A stretch of 64,000 bases of DNA from Tragulus kanchil (taxonomy: Eukaryota; Chordata; Mammalia; Artiodactyla; Tragulidae): assembly GCA_022376925.1 (NCBI GenBank), contig JAIOJX010000026.1, forward strand, positions 203,026,400 through 203,090,399, in the 5' to 3' direction. The position numbers and the translations under genes are program-made. Positions 12,231 through 24,564 of this stretch are shown here, one piece after another (positions within the stretch are counted from its first letter, which is position 1; each line of letters opens with the position of its first letter). The notes under the pieces are model-generated. The model saw nothing but the letters and a program-made list of their open reading frames with translations. It was not told the DNA's origin and ran no database searches.

Positions 12231-12411
12231 AGTATCATAGTGCTAAGGGAATAAGAGTGCTTACAATGGCTTGGGGCGAAGGTCTGGAGGGGTGGGATGG
12301 GGGGATCTGGGCGGGTGGGGACCATGGATATGCATATGACTGATCTGGGAACATACATGTCTGTGAACAACAAAACTCTGTAAAACCTTTAAAATAAAGA
12401 ATAATAAAAAA
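12231..12411 (+). mobile_element. L1 3' end, 5'-truncated
   Basis: Contains the G-rich 3' UTR typical of ruminant L1 (GGTCTGGAGGGGTGGGATGG onwards), 'gactgatctggg', 'gtgaacaacaaaactctgtaaaa' and an A-rich tail. The flanks carry an imperfect target-site duplication, AAAATTACATTAGCT before (about 12216-12230) and AAAATTACATGAGCT after. Only the 3' terminus is present, so there is no coding capacity. Confidence 0.7.
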
Positions 12412-12957
12412 AATTACATGAGCTATAAAATTCCATTATTGTCAGAAATTTTGTGTTGGTTGCTTTTATGTATCACTGTCTCTTTCCAGTCTTTTAATGT
12501 ACAATGAAAAACCTCCAAATAACAAAGGCTTGTCAAGCCCTAACCAATAGTTTACTTGATTTCAAGAATATTTGATAATTTTAAGATATCCAATATGACA
12601 AAATAAGTTGGAATTTGTCTTAATAAGATTCATAAAATCAATTCTATGATCCCTTTTTTGTCTCCCTATCAACACCCCCTGTATTTTATTTTTGCTAGCC
12701 ACCAGCTGGCTTTTTTTCCCACCACAAAATGTCTGTAAACTGCAAGATAATTATACAAAAAAGATTTGCTCCAAAAGTTACACAGAGCCAACTATGTCAG
12801 CAATGGAAAGAACTAGTACATTTTGTTTTGGAAATAAATAAAATCCTAGATCTGGCAATTTGCCTCCTTAACCCCGAAATATTCTTCACTCCAGAATTCT
12901 AAGTGAAGAAGCTCACCTTTTCTTTTTTAGCTTATTTCTAAAATTACGAGGTAATTT

Positions 12958-13082
12958 ATTCCCTGGCAGTCAAGTGGTTAAGGCTCTGTGCTTCCATGCA
13001 GGAGGCCCTGGTTTGATCCTTAAAGGGGAACCAAGATCCTGAGGCCAGAATAAAAATAAAATTCAAAAAATAAAGCTATGAT
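12958..13082 (+). mobile_element. CHR-type tRNA-derived SINE, short form
   Basis: A tRNA-like head (TTCCCTGGCAGTCAAGTGG), a weak B-box (GGTTTGATCC), then 'aaccaagatcctgaggcc' and an A-rich tail of AAATAAA units. This matches the short ruminant CHR-like SINE layout. It is moderately old. Confidence 0.65.
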
Positions 13083-13100
13083 GTAAAAATTTGCATTACC

Positions 13101-13335
13101 GGCCTTCCCTGGTGGTCCAGTGGGTAATGAGTCCACCTTGCAGTGCAAGGGGCACTGGTTCGATCCCTCTCCTGGGAAGATCCTACGTGCCACAGAGCAA
13201 CTGGACCAGTGTGTCCAGTTACAAGCCAGCACTCTGGAGCACATGCACTCAGAGTCGGTGCTCTGCAATGAGAGAGTCTGCTGCAATGGGAGGCCCACAC
13301 ATGCCTGAGAATAAAGATGGATGAAAACAAAGGAT
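13101..13335 (+). mobile_element. CHR-related SINE, older short-tailed member
   Basis: Head CTTCCCTGGTGGTCCAGTGG with B-box GGTTCGATCCC. The body runs through 'ggaagatcctacgtgcc', 'gagcaactggacc', 'gtgtccagttac', 'ctggagcacatgcac' and 'aatgggaggcccac' and ends in 'aataaagatggatgaaaac'. It lacks the CCAATAGAAG block and C-rich stretch found in the young copies elsewhere in the window. Confidence 0.8.
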
Positions 13336-13479
13336 GACTTAGGGGCAAAAAAAATTTTTTTTGGATTATCTTTATAGCATCCCTTGTGTTGTCAAATCAC
13401 ATTAAAGTGTAAAATATAGAACATTGAATCATAGTACAGTAGTGTATTTATTAGCTAAATTAGAAGGCTAGAAGGTGTT

Positions 13480-13811
13480 GCAGTGCTGTGCTTAGTCTCT
13501 CAGTCATGTCCAGCTCTTTGTGACCCTATGGACTACAGTCCACCAGGCTCTTATGTTCATGAGGAATCTCCAGGCAAAAATACTGGATTGGGTTGTCATG
13601 CTCTCCTCCAAAGGACCTTCCCAATCTAGGGATAGAACCCAGGTCTCCCACACTGTAGGCAGATTCTTTACCATATGAGCCACCAGGAAAGCCCTAGAAT
13701 ACTGGAGTGGGTAGCTAATCTCTTCTCCAGGGGATCTTCCAGATCCAGGAATCGAATTGGGGTCTCCTGCATTGCAGGCAGATTCTTTACCAGCTGAGCT
13801 ACCAGAAAGCC
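13480..13811 (-). mobile_element. Bov-A2 SINE (dimer), antisense
   Basis: Reads in reverse as two Bov-A units. The outer unit starts with GTGCTTAGTCTCTCAGTCATG and includes 'gactctttgtgacccta', 'ggaatctccaggcaa' and 'gaacccaggtctccc'. The second starts near 13697 with 'gaatactggagtggg' and ends 'tgagctaccagaaagcc'. A 9-bp target-site duplication, AAGGTGTTG, flanks it (13472-13480 and 13812-13820). Dimeric Bov-A2 is characteristic of pecoran ruminants. Confidence 0.88.
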
Positions 13812-14200
13812 AAGGTGTTGAACTTCTCATAACTAGGAGCCCAAATCATGATAAAGTTTTGATATATTTCTTAGGTACAAACTCTTGGTGTTCTGTAGTC
13901 ATCCCAGAATTAAGGGGTCAGCTTTGGGTGACTGTGGGAGGGGTTCAATACTTGAAAGTGCACCGAGAAATGGGTAAGCCATGTAGGTATTCATGGCCAT
14001 CTTGTAGCCAAGAAGGAAGCCATCCTAGGATGAGGTGACCAAAGTCAGAGAGTTTTAGAAGATGAGCATTGAGTCCAAGAAGTCACAAAGAAATAGAGCA
14101 AAAGCTCAGGTCACACCTTTCATGAAATTTGTTCTCACTTGAAATACTGAAGATGAGAGTCAGTAATAAATTACCTTTTAGATTAAAAGATATCTTGGTG

Positions 14201-14478
14201 GGGCTTCCCTGGTGGTCCAGTTGGTAGAGAGTCCATCTTGCAATGCGAAGGGACACCAGTTCAATCCCTGGTGTGGGACGATTTCACGTGCTGTGGAGCA
14301 GCTGGACCTGTGTGTCCAATTACGAGCTAACACTCTGGAGCACATGCGCCCAGAGCCAGTGCTGTGCAATGAGAGAGGCCACTGCAATGGGAGGCCCACA
14401 CAGGCCAAAGAATAAAGAATAGATGAAAAATAAACTAATAAAAAACCAATAAAAGAGGCCAAAAATAAAAAATAAAAG
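14201..14478 (+). mobile_element. CHR-related SINE, older short-tailed member
   Basis: Starts GGGCTTCCCTGGTGGTCCAG and follows the same body order as the copy 1.1 kb upstream, ending 'ggcccacacaggccaaag' and an AATAAA-rich tail. Flanked by TCTTGGTG on both sides (14193-14200 and 14480-14487). It lacks the 3' extension of the young members. Confidence 0.82.
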
Positions 14479-14487
14479 TTCTTGGTG

Positions 14488-16899
14488 TTCAATTCCGTTA
14501 GTTTCTCACATGTTTTTCTTTCCTGATATTTGAATATTATTACAAGGTATTCTTAGTTCCAGGATTTAGAAATCATTTATAAAAACTCAAAGGAAATTTG
14601 TCTGGCCAGGGTTATCTCACATTTTCAGTAAATAAATGGTTAAACAGAAAACCAGGTGGCATGCTGTCTTCACAAGCTTATTTTTCAATAAATACAGGCT
14701 AGTTAAATCTCCTGCTTTCCAGGTAAAATGCCTTATAAGAGATGTATGTCTGAGGGTACTCTGTGCTAACATTTTGCTTCATTGTATAAACTCTCAGAAG
14801 TATGGAAAATGCACAAGGGTTAGAAAACCATGGTGAAAGAACTTTAGATTTTAAGCTCTCCAGGAGACTAAAAGAGAAGCTACTTTGTTATCCTTTGTTC
14901 TAACCAATCCCTACTATATTAAGAGCTCACTTGAGAGCATTCTAGTGTATACAATGCTATATTAGTGATGGGAAAATGTGTACATTCAAAGCATGCATTT
15001 TTGAAAAGCAAAGCACTGCTCAAATATGAAGGCTCTTAGTTACATATCATTTTAATAGAGCTACATACTAAACACCATAACCTGTAAATCATGAAAGAGC
15101 TTAGAGCCTGCAACAGTGAACAGATTAAAGTCTATCCTAATGACTTTCTCAGAAAAGTCAGTGGAAAATTAGCTGCATCCCACTAGGCAATAAATACATC
15201 ACAGTAAACAAAATTTAAACTAGAGAACAATCAAACTCTTTTCTTTGTTCTTTCAAAAGAAAAGCAGATTAGACCTTTGAAAAACAGATCAAGAGAGTTT
15301 TATGGGAAATTCAGGAAAAAAAAAACTATTTGGCCTGAAATCAAATGTTATGAATAGTACTTTCTAAGTAACGACACATATCAGCAGCATTTGTAACCAT
15401 AAGAACAATGTGATAAATTTTAATCACTTGGGACTCCAGCTCTGTGGGAAGTGCTCACTACACAGACATCATTTATAGGTTTCCAGTTATGACCTACGTC
15501 TAAAAGACATTTTAATGATAACTGGAGAAAGTAGATAGATTGTCTTCCTAGAGTGTTGAAGTTCCTGCTTGTTGTCATCCTCAGCTCTATTAAAGAGCAG
15601 AGGCTTTCAAAGGTACTCTTTAGTCTAGCAATCAGGATGCAAGACCAAAGGGATGGAACTATGTAAGATAAAATATGCCAGAAACGCACACTCCTCAGGA
15701 TTTCCTGTGGGAGTCTGACCAAAATAGAGCAATATTAATAAATATATTCTCTGGAACACTATTATCAACAGAAACAGGGTCTTGAAATATACCCTTGAAA
15801 TTCTTCTAGTTTCCTCAGGCAGGTCAACTATTTCAATGTAACTGTGCAAAATGTTAGACCTCCCTACAGGGACAATTGCTTTAAATTATATTGAAGACTC
15901 AAAGATTCTAATAGACATGCTAACGGAAGGAGTTTAATTTGTTGGATGTTCTAAATCTTGGAGCTTACTCGGGATCTCTTATTCAGGGTTCTTTGGCCCC
16001 ATGGCCTTGAAAACACTTGGGAACCCAAGAAAAGTAGTTTCAAAGCATCTCAACATAAAAATATATGCAATTTGTGAATTCACTGTTTATTCTTCCTCCT
16101 GTTTTTATTGTATATTTGGAGAGAAAGGAAGTGCAGGTGATGAGGGTGGAATGTGAGAAAGAGAAAAGATATAACCAAGGAGAAGGCTTGTGTTCTTAAA
16201 CCATAAAGAATCATCAGCCTCAATCAGATTTCATCTCAATAATTTGAAAAATATCCTTTTGAATGTAGCTCCAAACCAAGTAAGTTTTCCTGGTCCAGGT
16301 TTTCTCATGAGGAAAGACCTTGAGTCTTCAGCCTAGCTGGGCTTCCCTATCATCCTGGGCAAGTGAATTAATTCTTACAGTCAAGGAGACGCTGCTTTTG
16401 ACTATTGTACCTTTAAAATATTTGGCCACCAGCAATCTGGGGGAAATGAAATGACTCCTGGCATTTCTTCTTGACTTCTGTTTCAAAGTATTTTTCTTAC
16501 CCTCCAGAATATAAACTTCCTTAGTAAAGAACCCAATACATATATATATATAACATCTCACTCAAATCTAGAGAGTTTATAACCAACAAAAATGAAATCT
16601 TTTGTTTTACATGACTGTTTCCCCAGAAAATCTTATCACAAATGTGCTTGACTTCTCCAGCTTTCAGAAAAATCAATAGCTGCTAAAATCAGAGCGTGCT
16701 AAGATGGGGCACTAATCACCATCTTGCCTTAAAGAGTAAATAAATACACATAACTCTCAGACTTCTATTTCTAGCTGATCAAGTTCTTCCCCTCAAAATC
16801 ACGTCTTCAAAGGTAGGAATGAACAAAGTGGTCACACAACCAGACTCACTGGGGCCATATTTTATTTGACTTTTATTAATTTTAGTTTTTAAATTATAT
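14488..16899. other. Non-coding sequence, nothing recognised
   Basis: About 2.4 kb without a convincing gene or named repeat. The overlapping minus-strand frames at 15420-15849 have no recognisable protein features. A short (TA)n run lies at about 16540-16552. Confidence 0.4.
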
Positions 16900-17030
16900 T
16901 TTAAAATTTTTATTTATATTTTTGGTTGCAACACTCAGCCTGCAGAATCCTAGTTTCTGAATCAGGGGTGGAATCTGTGCTCCCTGCAGTGGAAGTCTGG
17001 AGTCTTACTGGGAACTGCCGAGGAAGTCCC
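16900..17030 (-). mobile_element. CHR-type SINE, antisense fragment
   Basis: Reversed CHR layout: 'tttttggttgcaacac' tail side, 'cctagtttctgaatcaggg', 'tccctgcagtggaag', 'ggagtcttactggg' and a terminal 'gaggaagtccc'. Diverged. Confidence 0.7.
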
Positions 17031-17346
17031 ACTGAAACCATGTTTTAGACCTCTAGCAATCCTCAACATTACAGGCTTTTAAAAAATTGTTTCTATGTTA
17101 AAATGTAAGACCTTGTGTTAAGTTGACAAAATAAAGTTCTGAAAATCAAGTTTATGTATTAACAATAAACTAATTTTTGAGTGGACACGTGGAAGCAGCA
17201 GTATTTGAGTTGTTGCTTGTTATTTCTAATGATGAGGCTAGAGGGCAGCTGTTTTGACCCACCTAGTTCATAGTTTGGTTCACCAAACAACTGCTCTCAA
17301 GAAAACAAACCTATATCCACTAGGTTGAACTGTAAGCATCAGTGAT

Positions 17347-17551
17347 GTGTGTGCGTGCTTAGTTGTGCCCAACTCTTTGTGACCCCATGGGCTGCAGTCT
17401 GGCAGGCTCCTCTGTGCATGGGATTTTCCAGGCAAGGATATTGGAGAGGGTTGCCATTTCCTCTTCCAGGGGATTTACTCTACCCAGGAATCAAACCTGC
17501 ATCTTTTGCATCGGCAGGTGAATTCTTTACCACTAAGCCACTTGGGAAGCC
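17347..17551 (-). mobile_element. Bov-tA SINE, antisense
   Basis: Reversed Bov-tA: GTGTGCGTGCTTAGTTGTG, 'caactctttgtgacccca', 'ccaggcaaggatattgg', 'ttgccatttcctcttcca', 'cccaggaatcaaacctgc' and a terminal 'gccacttgggaagcc'. The 90-codon plus-strand frame across it is a repeat frame. Confidence 0.88.
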
Positions 17552-17723
17552 TCACCTGACCCTAAATAAAAGGGCTCAAATTAATCTAAGATATTTAGGT
17601 AATAGAACGTTCCAGTTTTGAATGACCTTAACAATCTAGACATGTCCCTCTTCCTCCTGTCCTACCAATAAATGATTCAGTGACCCATCTAGTCTTCCAA
17701 CCCAGATCTCCAGATAGGTTTAG

Positions 17724-19852
17724 TCTGATTATTTTTTTGCTGCTCGAAATCCACAACCATGGGTTTGTTTGTTATCATTGTTATTCCTTTCTTTTTTGGT
17801 TATTTTTTCTTTTAAAAATTTTAAGTGAGATTATCTTCATGGAAGTCAATGGAAATGTTCTTCTAAATGCTTTGTATTTTTTTCTCAATCTACTCTTTCA
17901 GGAATGTTCATCTTAGGAGAAAAGACCATGTCATGAATGGAGTGTCTGCAGAGATGTTGAAAATGCTAAATGATTACAATACAGCAAGATGATATACAAC
18001 ATAAACTTCTTAGTTAGGTTAACTGATTATACTTTCTGTGATTAATAAACTACCCTACAAATGAACCATGAGAACTAGTCATTTAACCATAGTTATGGCT
18101 TAGCATAGATATGATAGGCTATCTACTCAAGGAGCCTTTAGAACTGTAAAGTACTTTTAGTGTTTTGATTGCTGCTGAAATACCTCAGTTCCAATCCTTT
18201 CTCTGTTCCCTATTTTATGGCTGTGGATAAAGTTTAGACAAAGGAGCACTTCAATTATGTTATGTGTTTGATTCCAAGACTCTGTGAACCAGACAAATTC
18301 CAGTGCATGACAAATTGAGCTATTTCACTTCACAGGATCTTTATTGCTGACAAAGATATAATAAGGCCGACAAAGATACAATAATAATAATCAATTATCA
18401 TACAGGATAAGAGGAAATGAATAGAAAGAAGTTATAGTTGATGGGTAAATGATATCTCATAAATGACAGAGGTTTGTATCCTATTCTTAGGACTAGCATT
18501 TTTAGCTGTTGGTTTTGACTTTTCCATTCATAGGAATGTTTATTGTTGAACAGTCAATCCAGACCACACTGTACTTTTGAACTTCCCATTCTAATGGGAA
18601 GATCTTGTCAGGGAGAGATCTGAATGCACACAGATTTGAGAAGTGATGTAAGATACAACATACTCTGTTTTACAGGCTTTGAAGCTCTGACCCTCCTGTG
18701 TATAACACACACAGCCTTCCAACACTCACAAAGCTCAACTGTGATGAGCAACCCCACTGAGACTGGAATAGCGTCCCCCAAACTGCCTCAGGATCTCCAG
18801 ATATTATCTGATTATTTTTTTGCTGCTCGAAATCCACAACCATGGGTTTGTTTGTTATCATTGTTATTCCTTTCTTTTTTGGTTATTTTTTCTTTTAAAA
18901 ATTTTAAGTGAGATTATCTTCATGGAAGTCAATGGAAATGTTCTTCTAAATGCTTTGTATTTTTTTCTCAATCTACTCTTTCAGGAATGTTCATCTTAGG
19001 AGAAAAGACCATGTCATGAATGGAGTGTCTGCAGAGATGTTGAAAATGCTAAATGATTACAATACAGCAAGATGATATACAACATAAACTTCTTAGTTAG
19101 GTTAACTGATTATACTTTCTGTGATTAATAAACTACCCTACAAATGAACCATGAGAACTAGTCATTTAACCATAGTTATGGCTTAGCATAGATATGATAG
19201 GCTATCTACTCAAGGAGCCTTTAGAACTGTAAAGTACTTTTAGTGTTTTGATTGCTGCTGAAATACCTCAGTTCCAATCCTTTCTCTGTTCCCTATTTTA
19301 TGGCTGTGGATAAAGTTTAGACAAAGGAGCACTTCAATTATGTTATGTGTTTGATTCCAAGACTCTGTGAACCAGACAAATTCCAGTGCATGACAAATTG
19401 AGCTATTTCACTTCACAGGATCTTTATTGCTGACAAAGATATAATAAGGCCGACAAAGATACAATAATAATAATCAATTATCATACAGGATAAGAGGAAA
19501 TGAATAGAAAGAAGTTATAGTTGATGGGTAAATGATATCTCATAAATGACAGAGGTTTGTATCCTATTCTTAGGACTAGCATTTTTAGCTGTTGGTTTTG
19601 ACTTTTCCATTCATAGGAATGTTTATTGTTGAACAGTCAATCCAGACCACACTGTACTTTTGAACTTCCCATTCTAATGGGAAGATCTTGTCAGGGAGAG
19701 ATCTGAATGCACACAGATTTGAGAAGTGATGTAAGATACAACATACTCTGTTTTACAGGCTTTGAAGCTCTGACCCTCCTGTGTATAACACACACAGCCT
19801 TCCAACACTCACAAAGCTCAACTGTGATGAGCAACCCCACTGAGACTGGAAT
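17724..19852. repeat. Tandem duplication 4 (offset 1,083 bp, corrupted junction)
   Basis: Copy A is 17724-18769 and copy B is 18807-19852, with a constant 1,083-bp offset. The 37 bp between them (18770-18806) are not random. The first part resembles, with gaps, the sequence that follows copy B (CTGCCTCAGG is shared with about 19874). The second part resembles the sequence that precedes copy A (GATCTCCAGATA is shared with about 17705). So the real duplicated stretch is longer than the clean part and its edges are error-rich. No known repeat or gene lies inside. Confidence 0.95.
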
Positions 19853-19970
19853 CGCTCAGCTTATGTCCCAGCACCTGCCTCAGGGAATGCCTCCTCCACC
19901 ACAGCAGGCCACTTTGAAGACCTGTGTTCAGGGAAGAGATGAGGCCACAGCAAGGGTCAGGAATCCATCT

Positions 19971-22204
19971 AATTTGATTATCTGTATAGTATCTATATAT
20001 TATGGTCTGGGAGCTTGACTCAAAGTCCTTTGAGGCCCATTAGGGCACAACTATCAGGTTTTATAATGTGCATTCCTAATTGGGAGGTATTTTTACTTTC
20101 ATGTTCTTCATCTGACTTGGTTAGTATTCTGTATATCAGAGATCCTCATGTGAAATAAAATTTCTGTTATTAAAAAACAGAAGGCAACCAGTAAAATCTC
20201 TGTCTCCAAATTTCTATTCTTTCAATTGATTCAGTCTGTCCAAAACAAAGCATGGCTTAAGTGAGAGTCAATAGACTCCTGCTTTGGAAATAACATCTTT
20301 GCCTTTCAAACAACATAAAGATATCTTATTTTTGAGCTGCTGTTCTGTTTGCATGACAGTCATTAAATGAGCTCCGATGTCCATTTTAAAAGAACATAGA
20401 ACGTGAAAAATCTTCCTGATTGTTAGAGTGAAAAAATTGCTATATTCAAAGCACACATCTTCATTCTCAAGTAAGTCAGTTTCAGCCCTCTGTTTTTAAT
20501 GACTGGAATTTTAAAACAACAGCAGCAAACCACTCAGATATTTGTCCAAGAGTCACAATCTGAATCCTTCCCCTTTTTCCAAACCTCCCACTAGACAAGT
20601 AGGAAAGATAAACAAAGCAACAGACCCCTGGGTTGTAGACACTGACAAGATTGCAGGCGCTGGGATTAGAATGTTTTATCCCCATATCCAATGTCTCCCA
20701 GAAGAACATCTAGTAGGAGGAAAGAGGAAGCGTGAGGTTAGGAACTTGGAAAGATTGGGCAGATAGTCAAAGCATTGGAGAGATGAGGCAGCCTGTAACT
20801 CGTTAGCTGAGCTACTCCCAGGGGCCCCTGCAAACAGCCAGCAGAGGAAGCAGAGGTCTTCTGACAGTCGACGCTGACACTATGCCTGCATCCTCTCCGG
20901 GTCAAGGCGTTGCATGCTCAAGGTGTGCTGAGGAGAGTACAGGACATACAGCAAGTGTAAAAGCCTTGAATCAGTATTTGCTAAACTGGAGACATAGTGA
21001 AAAATACCGTAGCCGTGACAGCTTGCAAGCAAGAGGCAGAGTGAAGGCGCTAAGAGGGAAAAAAAGGCATGGTGACATTTCAAATGTAATTTGATTATCT
21101 GTATAGTATCTATATATTATGGTCTGGGAGCTTGACTCAAAGTCCTTTGAGGCCCATTAGGGCACAACTATCAGGTTTTATAATGTGCATTCCTAATTGG
21201 GAGGTATTTTTACTTTCATGTTCTTCATCTGACTTGGTTAGTATTCTGTATATCAGAGATCCTCATGTGAAATAAAATTTCTGTTATTAAAAAACAGAAG
21301 GCAACCAGTAAAATCTCTGTCTCCAAATTTCTATTCTTTCAATTGATTCAGTCTGTCCAAAACAAAGCATGGCTTAAGTGAGAGTCAATAGACTCCTGCT
21401 TTGGAAATAACATCTTTGCCTTTCAAACAACATAAAGATATCTTATTTTTGAGCTGCTGTTCTGTTTGCATGACAGTCATTAAATGAGCTCCGATGTCCA
21501 TTTTAAAAGAACATAGAACGTGAAAAATCTTCCTGATTGTTAGAGTGAAAAAATTGCTATATTCAAAGCACACATCTTCATTCTCAAGTAAGTCAGTTTC
21601 AGCCCTCTGTTTTTAATGACTGGAATTTTAAAACAACAGCAGCAAACCACTCAGATATTTGTCCAAGAGTCACAATCTGAATCCTTCCCTTTTTGCCAAA
21701 CCTCCCACTAGACAAGTAGGAAAGATAAACAAAGCAACAGACCCCTGGGTTGTAGACACTGACAAGATTGCAGGCGCTGGGATTAGAATGTTTTATCCCC
21801 ATATCCAATGTCTCCCAGAAGAACATCTAGTAGGAGGAAAGAGGAAGCGTGAGGTTAGGAACTTGGAAAGATTGGGCAGATAGTCAAAGCATTGGAGAGA
21901 TGAGGCAGCCTGTAACTCGTTAGCTGAGCTACTCCCAGGGGCCCCTGCAAACAGCCAGCAGAGGAAGCAGAGGTCTTCTGACAGTCGACGCTGACACTAT
22001 GCCTGCATCCTCTCCGGGTCAAGGCGTTGCATGCTCAAGGTGTGCTGAGGAGAGTACAGGACATACAGCAAGTGTAAAAGCCTTGAATCAGTATTTGCTA
22101 AACTGGAGACATAGTGAAAAATACCGTAGCCGTGACAGCTTGCAAGCAAGAGGCAGAGTGAAGGCGCTAAGAGGGAAAAAAAGGCATGGTGACATTTCAA
22201 ATGT
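19971..22204. repeat. Tandem duplication 5 (unit 1,117 bp)
   Basis: Copy A is 19971-21087 and copy B is 21088-22204. The copies are near-identical. One visible difference is CCCTTTTTCCAAACC (about 20570) against CCTTTTTGCCAAACC (about 21687). The duplication begins only 118 bp after the previous one ends. The opposed frames repeated in each copy (for example 20880-21094 and 21997-22211) are reading-frame shadows without recognisable domains. Confidence 0.95.
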
Positions 22205-22309
22205 CATTTGACATGGATCAGAGGAAAGTGACTGCTTAGCAGGCATAGGGTATCAGAGGCATGCTGCTTCAGAAGAGTATAGGGAAAAGCCCTTTGTTTT
22301 TTTTTTTGT

Positions 22310-22638
22310 TTTTTTTTTTAAAGATTTATTTATTTATTTATTTTGGGCGGGGGTCGGGTTGGGGAGGGAGGGAAGTGGGCGGGCCACTTCTATTGGTCTT
22401 TCATTTCTCTATTTTCATCGTCTTTGTTCTTTGGCTCCTGTGGGCCTCCCATCGTGGTGGCGTCTGTTGCTACAGAGCGCCGGCTCTGGGCACATGCGCT
22501 CCAGAGCTCCGGCTCGGTAATTGGACACATTGGTCCAGCCACTCCGTGGCACGTGGGATCTTCCCAGGCCAGGATCGAACCGGCGCCCCTTGCACTGCAA
22601 GGCGGTGTCCTTACCCACTGGACCACCAGGGGAAGCCC
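22310..22638 (-). mobile_element. Young CHR-derived SINE with 3' extension, antisense
   Basis: Reading the minus strand: a tRNA-like head ending the plus-strand span (GGGCTTCCCCTGGTGGTCCAG), B-box GGTTCGATCC, 'gggaagatcccacgtgcc', then the extended tail (GAAAGACCAATAGAAGTGGC), a C-rich block, AAAT repeats and CTTTAAAAA. It is flanked by near-identical AAGCCCTTTG / AAGCCCTTG sites at about 22287 and 22639. The 149-codon plus-strand frame is SINE antisense and not a protein. The plus strand of the tail is G-rich (about 22346-22385). Confidence 0.88.
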
Positions 22639-22995
22639 AAGCCCTTGTTTTTGGTGAGGAATTTACTGAAGAATCCTAAGGATTTTGTGCTTATATTACT
22701 CTCAGGGTAAATAGGCTAAGGATAAATATCTTTCTGTTAGTGAAAGATGGATTGTTTTGACATAACTTTTTCCATCCATTAAGAAAACGTTTACTAATCT
22801 ATCGCTGTATTTGTTAGGAAATAGCACACTGAGATTCTGAGAGTTCACTGGACACATCTGAGCCCCAGACTCCCTTACATCAGCAGGGTAACGGAGAGTT
22901 TGTTTTGGAAGGGCCTTCTATGGCATCTCACCCACTGGTCCTCAGTCCCAGTGAATACAATGCCTCTTCAGCTTATAAATACTTTCTATCATGCT

Positions 22996-23190
22996 TCCCA
23001 GCTGGTGCTAGTGGTACAGAACCTACCTGCCAATACAGGAGATGTAAGACACGTGGATTTGAATCCCGGACTGGGAAAATCCTCCGGAGGAGGGCATGGC
23101 AACCCATTCCACTATTCTTTCCTGGAGAATTCCATGGACAGAAGAGCCTGGTGGGCTATACAGTCCAGAGGACATGACTGAAGTGACAGC
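22996..23190 (+). mobile_element. Bov-tA SINE
   Basis: Starts TTCCCAGCTGGTGCTAGTGG and follows the Bov-tA order: 'gccaatacaggagatg', 'ggatttgaatcccgg', 'ggagggcatggcaaccc', 'ccatggacagaagagcctgg' and 'ggacatgactgaagtgac'. Confidence 0.85.
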
Positions 23191-23674
23191 ACAGCATAGC
23201 CTGCCGTCCTCTTTACCAACTGAAATGAAATTCACAGGTAGTTTGTCCACCTGTATACATCACTCCAGACCTTTAATAAATACCCTGATTATAATAAAAA
23301 GGAGGAAGAAAAGAAAAAGTAATTTGTAATAAAAGAAGGAGCCTTTTAAAATATGACAACTTATGTGCAATTGCACCAGAAAGTACTATGAAGTTAGCTG
23401 AGTTTGCCCCTACTTAGAATGAATGCATTAGGATTTAAATGAAGGTAATATCCAAATGCATATTATCAATATGTTATTGTATACTGGTATTTTGACTTTT
23501 TATATTATATTCTTATAAATACTTAGCCTTATCATGAAGGTGACAATTTTATTGGTAATTCAAACACCACAAGAGTGTTTCCCATCCAGGGAAAACAACT
23601 ATATTAATATTTAATTAACATACTTTAGATTTTCAAATAGAACAGAGTTGGCTTCTAGGTTTAGATACTGATAA

Positions 23675-23800
23675 ATAGGTTATTCCCTGTGCCTGGGACC
23701 CATTTGAAGACTATGTGGACATTTTCGGGTGGGACTGTTCCATGTGTCACAGAACATCAGGCATTTTTGATGGAGTCCATGAGATAGTAGTATCACTCTT
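23675..23800. mobile_element. Possible hAT-derived DNA element fragment
   Basis: The order 'gggactgttccatgtgtcacag', 'aacatcaggcatttttga' and 'gtagtatcac' resembles the right half of a common non-autonomous hAT (MER-type) element. It is strongly diverged and the assignment is tentative. Confidence 0.35.
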
Positions 23801-23879
23801 CTTTCCCAAATCTTTCATTGTTCCTTCATAATTTCCCAAATATTCCTGCACGCTGGTGTTGAGAACTATGTTTTCTATT

Positions 23880-23970
23880 CTAGTCTTCTCTTTCTACAGA
23901 TTTAAAAACTGAAGTCTTGAGAGGTAAAATCCTGTGTTCAGCATCACACAACTAGTTTGTGCCAGACAGG
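23880..23970 (-). mobile_element. MIR SINE fragment, antisense
   Basis: Contains the reversed MIR core order: 'ctacagatttaaaaactgaag', 'gagaggtaaaa' and 'catcacacaactagt'. Confidence 0.55.
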
Positions 23971-24170
23971 GAAAACCTCATCCTGCTCAGAGACTGATCA
24001 CTCCTTAATATATTTCCAAAGCTTCTGTGAAATCTCTGTAATGACTTTAACACTTATGCCCGGGCTCCCTTCTACTTTTTTCCTATATTTTGTAGTTTCC
24101 CTCTTGAATCCAACCTGTAGATTCACTATTTTCAAACATTTGCCATATTCCTACAGTCTTTACATTTCCT

Positions 24171-24372
24171 GGGCTTCCCTGGTGGCTCAGATGGTAGTCT
24201 GCCTGCAATGTGGGAGACTCAGGTTTGACCCCTGGACCAGGAAGGTCCCCTGGAGGACAGAATGGCTAACAACTTCAGTATTCTTGCCTGAAGAATTCCA
24301 TGGATAGAGGAGCCTGGTTGGCTACAGTCCATGGGGTCACAAAAAATTGGACACGACTGAGTGACTAACACA
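24171..24372 (+). mobile_element. Bov-tA SINE
   Basis: Starts GGGCTTCCCTGGTGGCTCAG and runs through 'tgcaatgtgggagactcagg', 'aggaaggtcccctgg', 'ccatggatagaggagcctgg' and 'ggacacgactgagtgac'. Its last 70 bp are repeated at about 25406-25473 because duplication 6 begins inside the element. Confidence 0.9.
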
Positions 24373-24564
24373 TATGTTCACAATTCCCACGCTCAGGAAG
24401 TTCTCTCTGATCATCTCTTTTCCAAAGGTTCTCTTTTCCATAAAGACTTTCATCACATCCAAACCCAAAATGGTCTCTCCATCTAATTACAGTTTATGGA
24501 AGTCCTTGTCCCGCCCTTGTCCTAATCCCTCATTGATTTGCACTATTTTAAAAGTGTATCTACC

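Noticed and set aside
13101..13160. tRNA genes at SINE heads
   Set aside because: A- and B-box-like motifs are present, but they belong to tRNA-derived SINEs. No cloverleaf with a proper anticodon arm and acceptor pairing is apparent.
22261..22710. A 149-codon open frame, with similar frames at 24487, 32718, 37290 and 38396
   Set aside because: These run through the young SINE and its GC-rich body. The repeated Ser/Arg/Cys-rich peptides are the same SINE translated at different loci, not a protein family.
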